Assembly: GCA_013314775.1 (NCBI GenBank)
Contig: JABUFB010000002.1
Coordinates: 58,576-122,575 of the forward strand
Direction of reading: 5' to 3'
Length of the DNA: 64,000 bases
Origin: Armatimonadota bacterium
Lineage (GTDB): Bacteria > Armatimonadota > Zipacnadia > Zipacnadales > JABUFB01
Position numbers and translations under genes: made by a program. Shown here in pieces: positions 34,751 through 43,529 of this stretch (position 1 is its first letter; the number at the start of each line of letters is the position of its first letter). The notes under the pieces are model-generated. The model saw nothing but the letters and a program-made list of their open reading frames with translations, was not told where the DNA came from and did not search any database.

Positions 34751-35689
34751 ATGCTCATACTCTACGCGATCGCCGCGCTGATCTTTGTGGGTGTGGCAAT
34801 TCCCATTGTCGGCATCTACCTGGAAAGCCGCAGTGTGCGGGTGCAGGAGCGTATCAAGCGGCTCAAGCGCCCGCGAATTACCCCTGGCTCACCGATCGAG
34901 CAGGAACTCCAGCGATCCCTCTGGGAACGGGCCATCGCACCGATGCTCAACGGCATCGGGGAGACCGTACTGCGCGGGACCCCCGGCGGCGCGGTGGAGC
35001 AGACCCGCAGGAAGCTGGAGATGGCCGGCAACCCCGCTTCCCTTGATGTGGCGACATTTATGGTCCTCAAGGCGATCTCACTCGGGGTCGGCATCCTGTC
35101 TGCAGTCGCTGTAGTCACGCTGTGGAAGTTCGACAACCCCATGCTCGTCTACACCGCGGGCGCATTCCTCATCTTTGGTGGCATGGTGCTTCCCGATTCC
35201 ATGCTTGATTCCGCCATCAAGCAGCGCCAGTACCAGATTACGAAAAGCCTGCCGGACCTCATTGACCTGCTCGTTGTGAGCGCTGAAGCGGGAACCGGTC
35301 TGGACGGCGCGCTGGCCGAAGTCGTCCGACGCAAGGAAGGACCGCTGCCTGACGAGTTCGGTCGCGTCCTCACCGAGATCCGCCTGGGAAAGCGCCGTCA
35401 GGAAGCCTGGCAGGACATGGCGAACCGTTGCGGCGTGGACGACGTGCATAACCTCGTGGCCGCCCTGCACCAGGCGGAGGAACTGGGGGTCAGCATCGCC
35501 AACACGCTCCGCGCTCAGTCAGACTCACTGCGAACGCGGCGGAGCATGCGCATCAAGGCAGCCGCTGCCACGCTCTCCACGAAGATGCTGTTTCCAATGA
35601 TCTTCTGTATTTTCCCGGCGCTGTTCATCGTGGTTCTTGGCCCGGGCCTGATGTCGATCACAAAGGGCTTCAAGGGCATGGGGTGGTAG
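34751..35689 (+). CDS. tadC: Tad platform protein TadC
   Basis: The 312-residue protein parallels TadB with an N-terminal anchor (LILYAIAALIFVGVAIPIVGIYL) and spans at about 96-140. The T2SSF domain is ITKSLPDLIDLLVVSAEAGTGLDGALAEVVRRKEG, with LVAALHQAEELGVSIANTLRAQSD. The terminal span is LSTKMLFPMIFCIFPALFIVVLGPGL. It ends the recognisable tad machinery run in this window: no TadD, TadE, TadF or TadG gene follows. Confidence 0.95.
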   Translation: MLILYAIAALIFVGVAIPIVGIYLESRSVRVQERIKRLKRPRITPGSPIEQELQRSLWERAIAPMLNGIGETVLRGTPGGAVEQTRRKLEMAGNPASLDVATFMVLKAISLGVGILSAVAVVTLWKFDNPMLVYTAGAFLIFGGMVLPDSMLDSAIKQRQYQITKSLPDLIDLLVVSAEAGTGLDGALAEVVRRKEGPLPDEFGRVLTEIRLGKRRQEAWQDMANRCGVDDVHNLVAALHQAEELGVSIANTLRAQSDSLRTRRSMRIKAAAATLSTKMLFPMIFCIFPALFIVVLGPGLMSITKGFKGMGW

Positions 35690-35757
35690 TCGCAAACCAG
35701 GCCGATCCTGGAGACAGGTGGTCTATCGGTCTATCGACTTCAGTCCTTTAGGATATA

Positions 35758-35787
35758 TTGACGAAATACCATGTAATAGCTTATTAT
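35758..35787 (+). promoter_or_regulatory. Candidate sigma-70 promoter for the sensor kinase gene
   Basis: TTGACG (35758-35763) is followed by 17 bases and TTATTA (35781-35786), or 18 bases and TATTAT (35782-35787). The surrounding 40 bases are AT-rich in an otherwise GC-rich region. The 251-bp gap after tadC holds no gene; the predicted leader to the ATG at 35941 is about 145 nt, and the ribosome-binding site just upstream of the ATG is weak. Confidence 0.6.
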
Positions 35788-35940
35788 GTCCTCAAGATAC
35801 ACTCCAGAGCCGTCGCTTTCTAAGAGACGTCTGACCTGGCACGGCAAGGGTATAGGGACGCCGGACCTGGCGGGAATGCGGTTGATGGCCTTCCTGCTCG
35901 ACTACGGCCTCTCCCCAGCTTTGGTCTCAGCCTGGCCACT

Positions 35941-38508
35941 ATGCGAATTCTCGTGACGGACGTCGATTCACGATCGGCGAATGTCGCCGCGGATGCGCTG
36001 CGCGTTCACAACCCCGAGTGGGAGGTCGCGGCGTACACCGTGAGCGGCGGTGCGGTTCCACGTGTTGAGGATTGGGATCTGGTCATCTGGGACGTGGCTG
36101 CAGCCGAGGATCCGCTGAGCGGCGAGCAGTGTCGCACCATTCTCTGGGCAGACGAAGATCAGCGCGATCGACTTCTCGCCGCGCTGCAGTCCAGTGATCT
36201 TCCTCACCTGTTGCGCTCGGGGCGTTGGACAGAAACTCTCATCGAGGTAGTTCGCCGGGCTGTGCCCACCTGTGAGCACGCCGTTACATCGGCATCGCAG
36301 CAGGTAGGAGGGAAACTGGCCGACTGCCTGTGCAAGGCGAAGGACCTTCCCACCGCACTGACGCACGCGGTCTCGGCCGCCAGCCGGAAAGGCGGCTACG
36401 ATATAGGTCTTATCGCGATCCTTGACACCGAAACGGGAGAGCTCGAACACTACGTCTGCGGCCTGTCGGCCGATGCCGGACAGGAAATCGCGGAAGCGGT
36501 CCTCGCTCAACTCACCGTGGACGCATGCGAGGCCTGCACCCCGTCGGTCCTCATCGAGCGCACCGGCGATATTGGCGGCACTGCCGAACGCACCCAATTG
36601 CGTCAAGCGTACGAGAAACGGGGCATCGTCGGTCATTGTCGCGTCGTGCTCACCATTGGGGAGACCGTTGTCGGGGCCCTTGTTCTTGCCACCACCCGGC
36701 CGTGGGATTGCACCACGGAGGAGGCATTGCGGCTCACCGAACTGGGTCTCGAGACCGCGCTTGTGGTCTCGCGGCTGGTGTATGGGCGTCTGGACGCGCG
36801 CAACCAACATGCACGCGCAAGGCTGCTGGATGCATCTGTTTCTCTGGGTGCCGGTAATGATCTCGGCGCTGTGCTCAAGGTCATCGCCCGCAGCGGGCAG
36901 GACGTGGCCAATGGTGTGGACTGCGCGATTCGCGTGCTCGCGGAGGACAGGCGACGGTTCACCGCCGTCCACTGCGCCGAGCCCCGAGATCCGGCATGCA
37001 CGGACGACCCGCTGGAGGCCTCGGACCTCGAATGGCTGGCGGTCAATGCCGGGGAGACGGCGGTGAAGCCGGGAGTCGGCGGGACCGGGCCATCTGTGGC
37101 GATCCCGATCAAGCTCGATCGTCAGCCTGTAGGCACGCTGTACCTAACACGGCGCTCGGGAACCGGTTTCCGGGCCCACGAGATCAGCGCTCTGAGCTTC
37201 CTGGCGGCCCAGGCAGCGGTGGCCATCCACAATGCCAGCTTGTACGAGATCGCCAATCGGCGAAGCCGTCACATGGAAGTGGTGGCTGCCCAGGCGTGGC
37301 AGGAGGAGGCGCGTGCCCGCGCTCTGTTCGAAGTGGCCACCGCGGTAACCGAGAAGATGGACCTGCCGGATATCCTGGCGACGGTGACCAGCAGCGCCTG
37401 CACCGAAGTCGGCTTTGAGCGCGCCAGGATCTACCTCACCGACCATGAAAAACAGGTGCTGGTGGGGCAGATGGAGGCGCGCGCCAACGCAGATCCCACG
37501 CCCCTGCTGGACCAGGCGATCCCGCTGCACCAGGAGTCCGATCATCCGTTGGCGCAAGCTGCGATGGGTTCGGCGCCGTACGTCATCGAAGGCATCACCC
37601 ATCCCGAACCGGACGATGGGCGGGCGGAGGAGCGGCTGCTGATCCCGCTGGTCGGGCAGGGAATACTGGTGGGGCTCCTGGTGGCCGATAATCCCGGCAG
37701 CGGGAACCCGGTCTCTCCCCAGCGAACCCGGCTCCTACACTCTCTGGCGGGACTCGCAAGCGTGGCCATCGAGCGCGCTCGCGTGGACAAACTCCGGGGC
37801 ACCCTCATTTCCTCGGTGTCCCACGAACTGCGCGCACCGCTGGCGTCGATCCGCGCCTACAATGAGTTGGTCATGGGCGGCGACGTGGGCGAGGTGAACG
37901 ACGAACAGAAGCTGTTTCTCGGGCGCGTGGAGCGGGCATGTGACCGTCTGGAGCGACTGATCCAGGACCTGATGAACCTGTCGAAGCTCCGCACCGGCGA
38001 CGTGTCCATCAAGAAAGCGCCGGCGGACCTGGCCAATGTGATCCGCGGTGTGCTTGATACCATGCACCCCAAGGCGGCCAATGCCGGCGTGACGCTGAAC
38101 TTCCATGAAGAGGCCAAGCTGCCCATGACGATGACCGACCAGGGGCGGCTCGAGCAGGTCCTGACCAATCTGGTTGACAATGCGATCAAGTTCAACGAGG
38201 CCGGCGGCACGGTTGACGTGACGCTGGCTCAGGACGGGATGAGTGCGGTCATCAGTGTAGCGGACGACGGGCCCGGGATCCCCCGCGCAGCCCAGAGCAT
38301 CATCTTCGAGGAGTTCCAACACGGCACCGACGAACGTTCCCGCGCCAAGGAGGGCGCCGGCCTCGGTCTGGCCATCGCTCGCCGGGTCGTGGGAGTCATG
38401 GGAGGAAAGCTGTGGCTGGAGAGCGAAATGGGCAAGGGGAGTACTTTCTACGTCTCTCTGCGCCTGGAGCCCGTCGACGGAATCCAGGCGGATAGCACCG
38501 ATTCATGA
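35941..38508 (+). CDS. GAF-domain sensor histidine kinase
   Basis: The 855-residue cytosolic protein begins with about 110 residues resembling a receiver fold (MRILVTDVDSRSANVAADAL, LVIWDVAAAEDPL). At least three GAF-like domains follow (about 130-280, 285-440, 455-605), each ending in LVxAxxP-type or ATxPxDFxxE-like strands such as VPIKLDRQPVGTLYLTRR and IPLVGQGILVGLLVADNPG. The kinase core has SVSHELRAPLASIRAYNELV with phospho-acceptor H628. The HATPase domain has the N-box LTNLVDNAIKFNEAGG, G1 VADDGPGIP and G2 EGAGLGLAIARRVV. No membrane segment is visible, so it senses a soluble or internal signal. The OmpR-type regulator starts 37 nt later. Confidence 0.93.
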   Translation: MRILVTDVDSRSANVAADALRVHNPEWEVAAYTVSGGAVPRVEDWDLVIWDVAAAEDPLSGEQCRTILWADEDQRDRLLAALQSSDLPHLLRSGRWTETLIEVVRRAVPTCEHAVTSASQQVGGKLADCLCKAKDLPTALTHAVSAASRKGGYDIGLIAILDTETGELEHYVCGLSADAGQEIAEAVLAQLTVDACEACTPSVLIERTGDIGGTAERTQLRQAYEKRGIVGHCRVVLTIGETVVGALVLATTRPWDCTTEEALRLTELGLETALVVSRLVYGRLDARNQHARARLLDASVSLGAGNDLGAVLKVIARSGQDVANGVDCAIRVLAEDRRRFTAVHCAEPRDPACTDDPLEASDLEWLAVNAGETAVKPGVGGTGPSVAIPIKLDRQPVGTLYLTRRSGTGFRAHEISALSFLAAQAAVAIHNASLYEIANRRSRHMEVVAAQAWQEEARARALFEVATAVTEKMDLPDILATVTSSACTEVGFERARIYLTDHEKQVLVGQMEARANADPTPLLDQAIPLHQESDHPLAQAAMGSAPYVIEGITHPEPDDGRAEERLLIPLVGQGILVGLLVADNPGSGNPVSPQRTRLLHSLAGLASVAIERARVDKLRGTLISSVSHELRAPLASIRAYNELVMGGDVGEVNDEQKLFLGRVERACDRLERLIQDLMNLSKLRTGDVSIKKAPADLANVIRGVLDTMHPKAANAGVTLNFHEEAKLPMTMTDQGRLEQVLTNLVDNAIKFNEAGGTVDVTLAQDGMSAVISVADDGPGIPRAAQSIIFEEFQHGTDERSRAKEGAGLGLAIARRVVGVMGGKLWLESEMGKGSTFYVSLRLEPVDGIQADSTDS

Positions 38509-38545
38509 CTGGCTGCCGGAGTCTGCGGCACACAGGGTGAAGCCA

Positions 38546-39238
38546 ATGAACAGCCGTAAGATCCTCATCATCGACGACGACGAGCTTCTGGTCGGCGCGA
38601 TCCAGAAGAAGTTTGAAACCGCCGGGTTCGATGTGAGTGTGGCCACGACGGGAACCGTGGGACGGCAGCTCATCGAGCGCGACAAGCCCGATCTCATCGT
38701 GCTCGACCTCGCCCTGCCCGACGATGACGGGACCGACATCTGCCGCGACACCCGGGCCTCAAGCGGCATCCCGATCATCATGCTCACCGGGCGCGCGGAA
38801 GAGACCGACAGGATCGTGGGTCTCGAACTGGGGGCCGACGACTATGTGACGAAGCCCTTCAGTCTCAGCGAGCTCGTGGCCCGCGCGCGTGCGGTTCTGC
38901 GGCGGACCGAGCCCAAGCGCCAGGTGCAGCAGGCTGAAGAGCCCACGCTGCTCGAGGGCAACGGCGTGCGCGTGAACCTTCGCGGACATGAGGTCCTCGT
39001 GGATGACGAGCCGGTCTCGCTCACACCTACCGAGTACAAGCTCCTCGTCGCCCTCATGAAGCACAAGGGCGAGGTGCTCAGCGCCGAGAAGCTCCTCGAA
39101 GCTGTCTGGGGTTACGACGAGTACGACACCCACCTGGTGGAAGTTCACATCGCCAATTTGCGGAGCAAGATCGAGCCCGATCCGAAGAACCCCGAGCGCA
39201 TCCACACTCTCCGCGCATTCGGCTACCGCTTCGGGTAA
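38546..39238 (+). CDS. OmpR/PhoB-family response regulator
   Basis: About 230 residues from ATG at 38546 (GTG at 38537 is possible). The receiver has IDDDE, the phospho-acceptor in LIVLDLALPDDDG (D54 from the ATG), TGRAEE and DYVTKPFSLSELVARARAVLRR. The winged helix shows PVSLTPTEYKLLVALMKHKGEVLSAEKLLEAVWG, HLVEVHIANLRSKIEPDP and IHTLRAFGYRF. It is almost surely phosphorylated by the GAF kinase encoded just upstream. A strong terminator follows. Whether the pair controls the tad genes is inference from position. Confidence 0.95.
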   Translation: MNSRKILIIDDDELLVGAIQKKFETAGFDVSVATTGTVGRQLIERDKPDLIVLDLALPDDDGTDICRDTRASSGIPIIMLTGRAEETDRIVGLELGADDYVTKPFSLSELVARARAVLRRTEPKRQVQQAEEPTLLEGNGVRVNLRGHEVLVDDEPVSLTPTEYKLLVALMKHKGEVLSAEKLLEAVWGYDEYDTHLVEVHIANLRSKIEPDPKNPERIHTLRAFGYRFG

Positions 39239-39261
39239 AGGCAGATCGCGAGACACGCGAA

Positions 39262-39295
39262 CGGGCCGCCCCGTCATGGAGCGGCCCGCTTGTTG
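39262..39295 (+). terminator. Intrinsic terminator of the kinase-regulator operon
   Basis: CGGGCCGC (39262-39269) pairs perfectly with GCGGCCCG (39281-39288) around an 11-nt loop, followed by the T-rich CTTGTTGTTG. It sits 23 nt after the regulator stop and before the convergent DUF4091 gene, so it may work from both sides. Confidence 0.75.
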
Positions 39296-39322
39296 TTGTC
39301 CGGGATATGGCAGGCGCGGGCG

Positions 39323-41011
39323 CTATCGCCCAGCGAGGACCTTCAGGATCGCCTCGCGCCGGTCCAGCAGCGTCTCCGGCAGGCGGTCGAAGTACTGTGG
39401 GTGCACGAACACCCCGGGTACGGGGTCCAGCAGCCTCTCCAACTCCTCAGCCCGTTCTCCCGAGATCCTCCCGCGCGCGATGGCGTCCTTCGCTGCCTGC
39501 ATCAGCGCCAGATCTTCCAACCCGTCACGCACCAGTTTCAGCCGCAGGGAGGGGATCGTCGGCCCCCCGTCAGGGCCGGGGTAGACGATCCAGCCGTTCC
39601 CGTTGTGCACTCCGGCGTACGGGTAGGGCGAGAGCTTGTCGCTGAGCTCCAGCGTTTCCCAGAAGTCGTCACCGAAGGTGTATGCATCGCCGGACCACAG
39701 GAAGACCGCCTTCGCGCCGAGCGCCTGGGAGACCCACAGGGCCAGCCGCTGCTCCAGCGCCGGGTTGTCGATCTGCATGTTCGGCGCATCCACGAGCGGC
39801 GCCCGCATCTGCCAGCGCACGGGCAGGTGGCAGTAGTAGTGCCACAGTTGCGGCTGTTTCAGACTTGCATGGCGCTTTAGGTCATATCCGCTGGCGGAGA
39901 TGTCGGTCATCCACGCGTCCACGCCCTCCGCCATGTTCTCGTGCCAGTCGGACGCAACGTACACTCCGATGCCCGGGAACTTCTCCCGCATCTTCCGGGC
40001 GAAGGGGACATTCTGCTCGCGCCACGTCCTCTCGTCCGGCTCATCGAAACTGTAGACCCAGGTGTTTTCGAGCCAGCCCTTCTCCTTGAGGTGCGCGTAC
40101 AGGCTCTCGAACTTCGCATCATCGCCGCGCGGCGAATCGACCTCAAACATCCACTGGCCTCGTTCGGCGAGGAAGGTGCGGAGGTCGTCAAATGCTGAAG
40201 GATTCGCCGGATCCCAGGCACCTTTGAGGGCGTCCACGGGTACCACATGGTGGTCCAGGACCAGCCCGCAGTGCTGCCGGAATTGCTCGGGCGTCATCTT
40301 CCCGCGTCGGAACCACGCGACAAACGGGTACGCCTTGGGCTCCAGACTAAGGCCGGGGACCACCTGGATCGGGACCACGGCACGAGCGGTCTCATTGCCC
40401 GAGGTCAGGCTGACGCGGCACTCGATCCTGCCGCCGGGATGGTCGGCCGGGAGCGCGACGTCCACCCAGAAGGCGCCACAGTCGAGGCCCTCCAGTGGCA
40501 AAGTGTCTTCGCCCTCGAGCAGCGGGTCGGGCCAGCGCTCCGGGCTGTAACGGGGATATGCGGCAGCGTCGGATGTCTTCACGAACACCTGCCGGTATAC
40601 CGTCACCCTGGCGCCGGGCGCATCCACCTGCACCCGGTACTGGGCTCGCGGCGCGCCCATGCGGGGGAGCGCAACCACCTGGAAGCCCTGCGTCTCCCCC
40701 GCGGCTGCCCAGCGCTCGCGTGCCACCAGCTCGCGCTCCGCGCCGGCAACCGTGGTCTCTCCGCGGAACCAGTACTTCACAGGCCAGATCTTCACGAGGT
40801 CATGGGTGATTCCCAGCAGGAAGGGAGCGTTCGGCTTCTCGGCGAAGTGGGCCTGGAAGCGGGCGAGCTGGTCGCTGAAGGCCAGGCCCCACGGGTCAAC
40901 AGTATCCAGCAGCGCCTTTTCGGCCTCGGGCACATCAGGCGGGGCAGCCTCGGACAGGATCGCCAGAGGCAGAATCAGCGCAAGCACCAGCATAAAGACA
41001 AGGGACTCCAT
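39323..41011 (-). CDS. Exported DUF4091 (GH123-like) glycoside hydrolase-type protein
   Basis: About 562 residues from ATG at 41011, with GGGAGG 7 nt upstream; a signal peptide (SLVFMLVLALILPLAILSEA) directs it to the envelope. A beta-rich N-terminal part is followed by a TIM-barrel-like half: WMFEVDSPRGDD, WVYSFDEPDERTW (a likely catalytic acid pair D/E), AFLWSGDAYTF-like VFLWSGDAY. The DUF4091 tail RLKLVRDGLEDLALMQ is diagnostic. GH123 enzymes cleave beta-N-acetylgalactosaminides, but activity of most DUF4091 proteins is untested. It is flanked by unrelated genes and reads towards the response-regulator terminator. Confidence 0.82.
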   Translation of the reverse strand: MESLVFMLVLALILPLAILSEAAPPDVPEAEKALLDTVDPWGLAFSDQLARFQAHFAEKPNAPFLLGITHDLVKIWPVKYWFRGETTVAGAERELVARERWAAAGETQGFQVVALPRMGAPRAQYRVQVDAPGARVTVYRQVFVKTSDAAAYPRYSPERWPDPLLEGEDTLPLEGLDCGAFWVDVALPADHPGGRIECRVSLTSGNETARAVVPIQVVPGLSLEPKAYPFVAWFRRGKMTPEQFRQHCGLVLDHHVVPVDALKGAWDPANPSAFDDLRTFLAERGQWMFEVDSPRGDDAKFESLYAHLKEKGWLENTWVYSFDEPDERTWREQNVPFARKMREKFPGIGVYVASDWHENMAEGVDAWMTDISASGYDLKRHASLKQPQLWHYYCHLPVRWQMRAPLVDAPNMQIDNPALEQRLALWVSQALGAKAVFLWSGDAYTFGDDFWETLELSDKLSPYPYAGVHNGNGWIVYPGPDGGPTIPSLRLKLVRDGLEDLALMQAAKDAIARGRISGERAEELERLLDPVPGVFVHPQYFDRLPETLLDRREAILKVLAGR

Positions 41012-41124
41012 GTGCATGACCTCCCGTGTGGTTCCGGCGCGCCCACCTGTCGCGTCGCGGTCCCACGGACATTGCGGGGAGGTTCGGCGCGGCGGGGACG
41101 CAGTCCTCTTTGGAGGACCAGGGA

Positions 41125-41730
41125 GTGTTCACCATCACCAGTTTCCTCGACCTTGCCAGAGCACGGCGGAGTGTCCGGACATACCTTCCCGATGCAGTGC
41201 CTGAGGATCTCCTGCTTGAGCTTGTCGAGGCCGCACGCTGGGCTCCCAGCGCCGTGAACACCCAGCCGTGGGAGTTCATCATTGTCACGGACCCCTCGGT
41301 GAAGGATGCGGTCGGCGACAATGCGCGCTACTTCGGCCTGGGCTGGCCTCATATTCACGAGGCCCCGGCGCTCATCATGGTCTGCGCCCGGAGAGTCACG
41401 CCTTTCACGCGTGACGACTGCATCTTCGCGGGTGCCAACATCATGCTGGCCGCCGCGGACCGTGGCCTGGGGACATGCTGGATCGGGGGCTTCGACGAGA
41501 GGAAGATGCGGGAACTGCTGTCGATCCCGTCAGACTGGATTCTGCCGGGCTTCTGCACCGTCGGGTACCCGGCAGGGGAAACACAAGCGCCGCCCAAGCG
41601 CGCCCTGGACAGCATGGTTCACCATGACACCTTCAAGGGCGCCGGTCTGCGCCTGCCTCACCTGCTGGGGCCGCTGGAAGTGCTCGGCCGGCTTTTTCGC
41701 CTGCAGTGCCGCGGGGGAAGGCGCGACTGA
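41125..41730 (+). CDS. Nitroreductase-family FMN oxidoreductase
   Basis: The GTG at 41125, with GGAGG about 8 nt upstream, gives 201 residues. The fold starts FLDLARARRSVRTY (FMN phosphate-binding arginines), then EAARWAPSAVNTQPWEFIIVT, ANIMLAAADRGLGTCWIGGF with a cysteine, and FCTVGYPAGETQAPPKR. These are standard nitroreductase/FMN-binding motifs. Substrates for the family include nitroaromatics, quinones and flavins. It is convergent with the secretin block. The extra 34 in-frame codons upstream look non-coding. Confidence 0.92.
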   Translation: MFTITSFLDLARARRSVRTYLPDAVPEDLLLELVEAARWAPSAVNTQPWEFIIVTDPSVKDAVGDNARYFGLGWPHIHEAPALIMVCARRVTPFTRDDCIFAGANIMLAAADRGLGTCWIGGFDERKMRELLSIPSDWILPGFCTVGYPAGETQAPPKRALDSMVHHDTFKGAGLRLPHLLGPLEVLGRLFRLQCRGGRRD

Positions 41731-41738
41731 CCGCCCGG

Positions 41739-43487
41739 CTACTGGGTGTCCTTGGTCTCCTGAGTGAGCGCGGGCCACTGCTTCTGGTCGCCCGTGTAGC
41801 CGCAGTCGCCGGGTTCCAGCAGTCGCTGGCGAATCTCCTCCTGCGACGTGTCCAGGATCTCCCCGTCCACACTGATGATCCGCGGCGTGACGAAGATCAC
41901 CAGTTCGCTCTCAACGCTGCTGGTTGTCCGGCCCTCGAACAGCGCGCCCAGTATGGGGATGTCGCTGAGGATCGGGATTCTGCGGCGGGTGGTCTCCTGC
42001 TGGGTCTGGCGCAGGCCGCCGATGACGATGGTCTCGCCATCGCGCGTGCGGACCGTGCTGGTGGCCTCGCGGGTGCTGAGAAGAGGCAGGCCGGTAGCCG
42101 GGTCCACCTCGCTGATGTTGCTGACCGTCACGCGGACGTACGTGGTTATCTCGCCGTTGCCGCCGGTCCAGGGGCGGACCTCCAGGTTCACGCCGACCGG
42201 TACAGGATCGATGCGCTCCTGGGTGGTGCCGCTGGACTGGTACTGCACGAGGATGAACCGGTCCTGGCCGATGAAGATCTCCGCGGGCTTCCCGTTGACC
42301 GCGGCCACGCGCGGGTTCGACTGGATCCGCGCCTTGCCCTCGGTCTGTAGAGCGATCAGGGTCCCCGTGAGCTTGGCGGTGTTCGCGATCACGCCGCCGG
42401 TGAGGCCACCCGCGACGGTATCCTCGTACTGCAGAACTCCGGTGGCGCTGCTCACCCCGAGCCGCTCGTGGTGGCTGGTGTAGAGCGCGGTGATATCCCG
42501 CTCGTAGTCTCCGGTTCCCGTGAGCTCGACAGCCACCACCTCCACCATGATGAGCGGCGGCGGGAGATCGACACTCTTGAGGTCGCTGCCGATCTTGGCC
42601 AGCATCTGGTCGGGCGCGGTGGCGACCACGGCGTTCTGTTCCTCGTTGGACTGCACGTATTTGACAAGGAAGGAGGGCAGCAGCTCCTTGGCGTCCTCTG
42701 CGCGCAGATAACGCACGGGGAAAGATGCGGTCCCGCTGCGGTTGTAAGTGGTCAGGTCTCGCGGGACGCCCTCGCTGAGCATGGTCACATCGCCTTTCGA
42801 GGAGAGCGCCAGACCATAGCCGGCCGCGATGGCGCGTATTGCGTCCAGCGGCGCCATGCGGGTGAGGTTCGCATTGACCTTGTGGGTCACAGCATCATCA
42901 ACGGTGATGTTCAGCCCGGCCTGCCTGGCGATCTCAGCGACCACCCGGTGAATGTCGGCTCTCAGAGCCCGCACCGTGACCAGATCGTCGTGCACATCTA
43001 CGGACAGGATCGCGTCGTCCTCGTCCTTACCGTTCTCCTTGCTCTTGGCGTCTCCACTGTCCGATCGCAGTGGTGCGTCAACCGTGAGCACGAATGTGCG
43101 CTCGTCCGTGCTGCTGCGGCCTTTGAAGTTGCTGCGCTCGGAGAGTGTGACCTCCATGACCACGCCGATCCCCTGCGGAGCATCCTGGGGCGTGTAGAAC
43201 ATGACGGTGCCCACAGGGGGCGTGTCCACATCCAGGTAATGCTGGTCCAGCTTGAGACGCGCATTCCTGAAGGTGACGCTGATCAGGTCCCGCTTGCCCT
43301 CATCATCGCCCCAGGTCCAGTCCCACCGCAGAATGCCGTCGGACTTCACCTCGATCTGCACCGCGTTGGAGACCGCGTTGCAGTTGACCTCGGTGATGTA
43401 GCAGTACGATTCTGCCAGCGCTCCGCCTGGGACGAAGAGTCCCGCCAGCAGCATGGCGAGGCCGAGTATGGCCTTGGTCTTTGGCAT
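41739..43487 (-). CDS. PilQ-like secretin (paralogue 1)
   Basis: The 582-residue protein has a signal peptide (AMLLAGLFVPGGALA) and an AMIN-type N-terminal domain (about 30-140: VNCNAVSNAVQIEVKSDGILRWDW). A short STN/secretin-N region follows (LRADIHRVVAEIARQAGLNITVDDAVTHKVNANL then MAPLDAIRAIAAGYGL). The secretin domain is complete: VEVVAVELTGTGDYERDI, ARIQSNPRVAAVNGKPAEIFI, VRTRDGETIVIGGLRQ, and PILSDIPILGALFEGR with ELVIFVTPRI. It would form an outer-membrane ring. It is the last of three secretin paralogues on this strand; the middle gene ends 42 nt upstream. Confidence 0.9.
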   Translation of the reverse strand: MPKTKAILGLAMLLAGLFVPGGALAESYCYITEVNCNAVSNAVQIEVKSDGILRWDWTWGDDEGKRDLISVTFRNARLKLDQHYLDVDTPPVGTVMFYTPQDAPQGIGVVMEVTLSERSNFKGRSSTDERTFVLTVDAPLRSDSGDAKSKENGKDEDDAILSVDVHDDLVTVRALRADIHRVVAEIARQAGLNITVDDAVTHKVNANLTRMAPLDAIRAIAAGYGLALSSKGDVTMLSEGVPRDLTTYNRSGTASFPVRYLRAEDAKELLPSFLVKYVQSNEEQNAVVATAPDQMLAKIGSDLKSVDLPPPLIMVEVVAVELTGTGDYERDITALYTSHHERLGVSSATGVLQYEDTVAGGLTGGVIANTAKLTGTLIALQTEGKARIQSNPRVAAVNGKPAEIFIGQDRFILVQYQSSGTTQERIDPVPVGVNLEVRPWTGGNGEITTYVRVTVSNISEVDPATGLPLLSTREATSTVRTRDGETIVIGGLRQTQQETTRRRIPILSDIPILGALFEGRTTSSVESELVIFVTPRIISVDGEILDTSQEEIRQRLLEPGDCGYTGDQKQWPALTQETKDTQ

Positions 43488-43529
43488 GATCTCGTCTCCG
43501 AAAGCCGGGGAGTTGGCCCCGGGTTGAAG

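Noticed and set aside
35838..35855. Sigma-54 promoter (CTGGCACGGCAAGGG)
   Set aside because: The -24 GG element fits but the -12 GC is missing; the sigma-70 match at 35758 is better.
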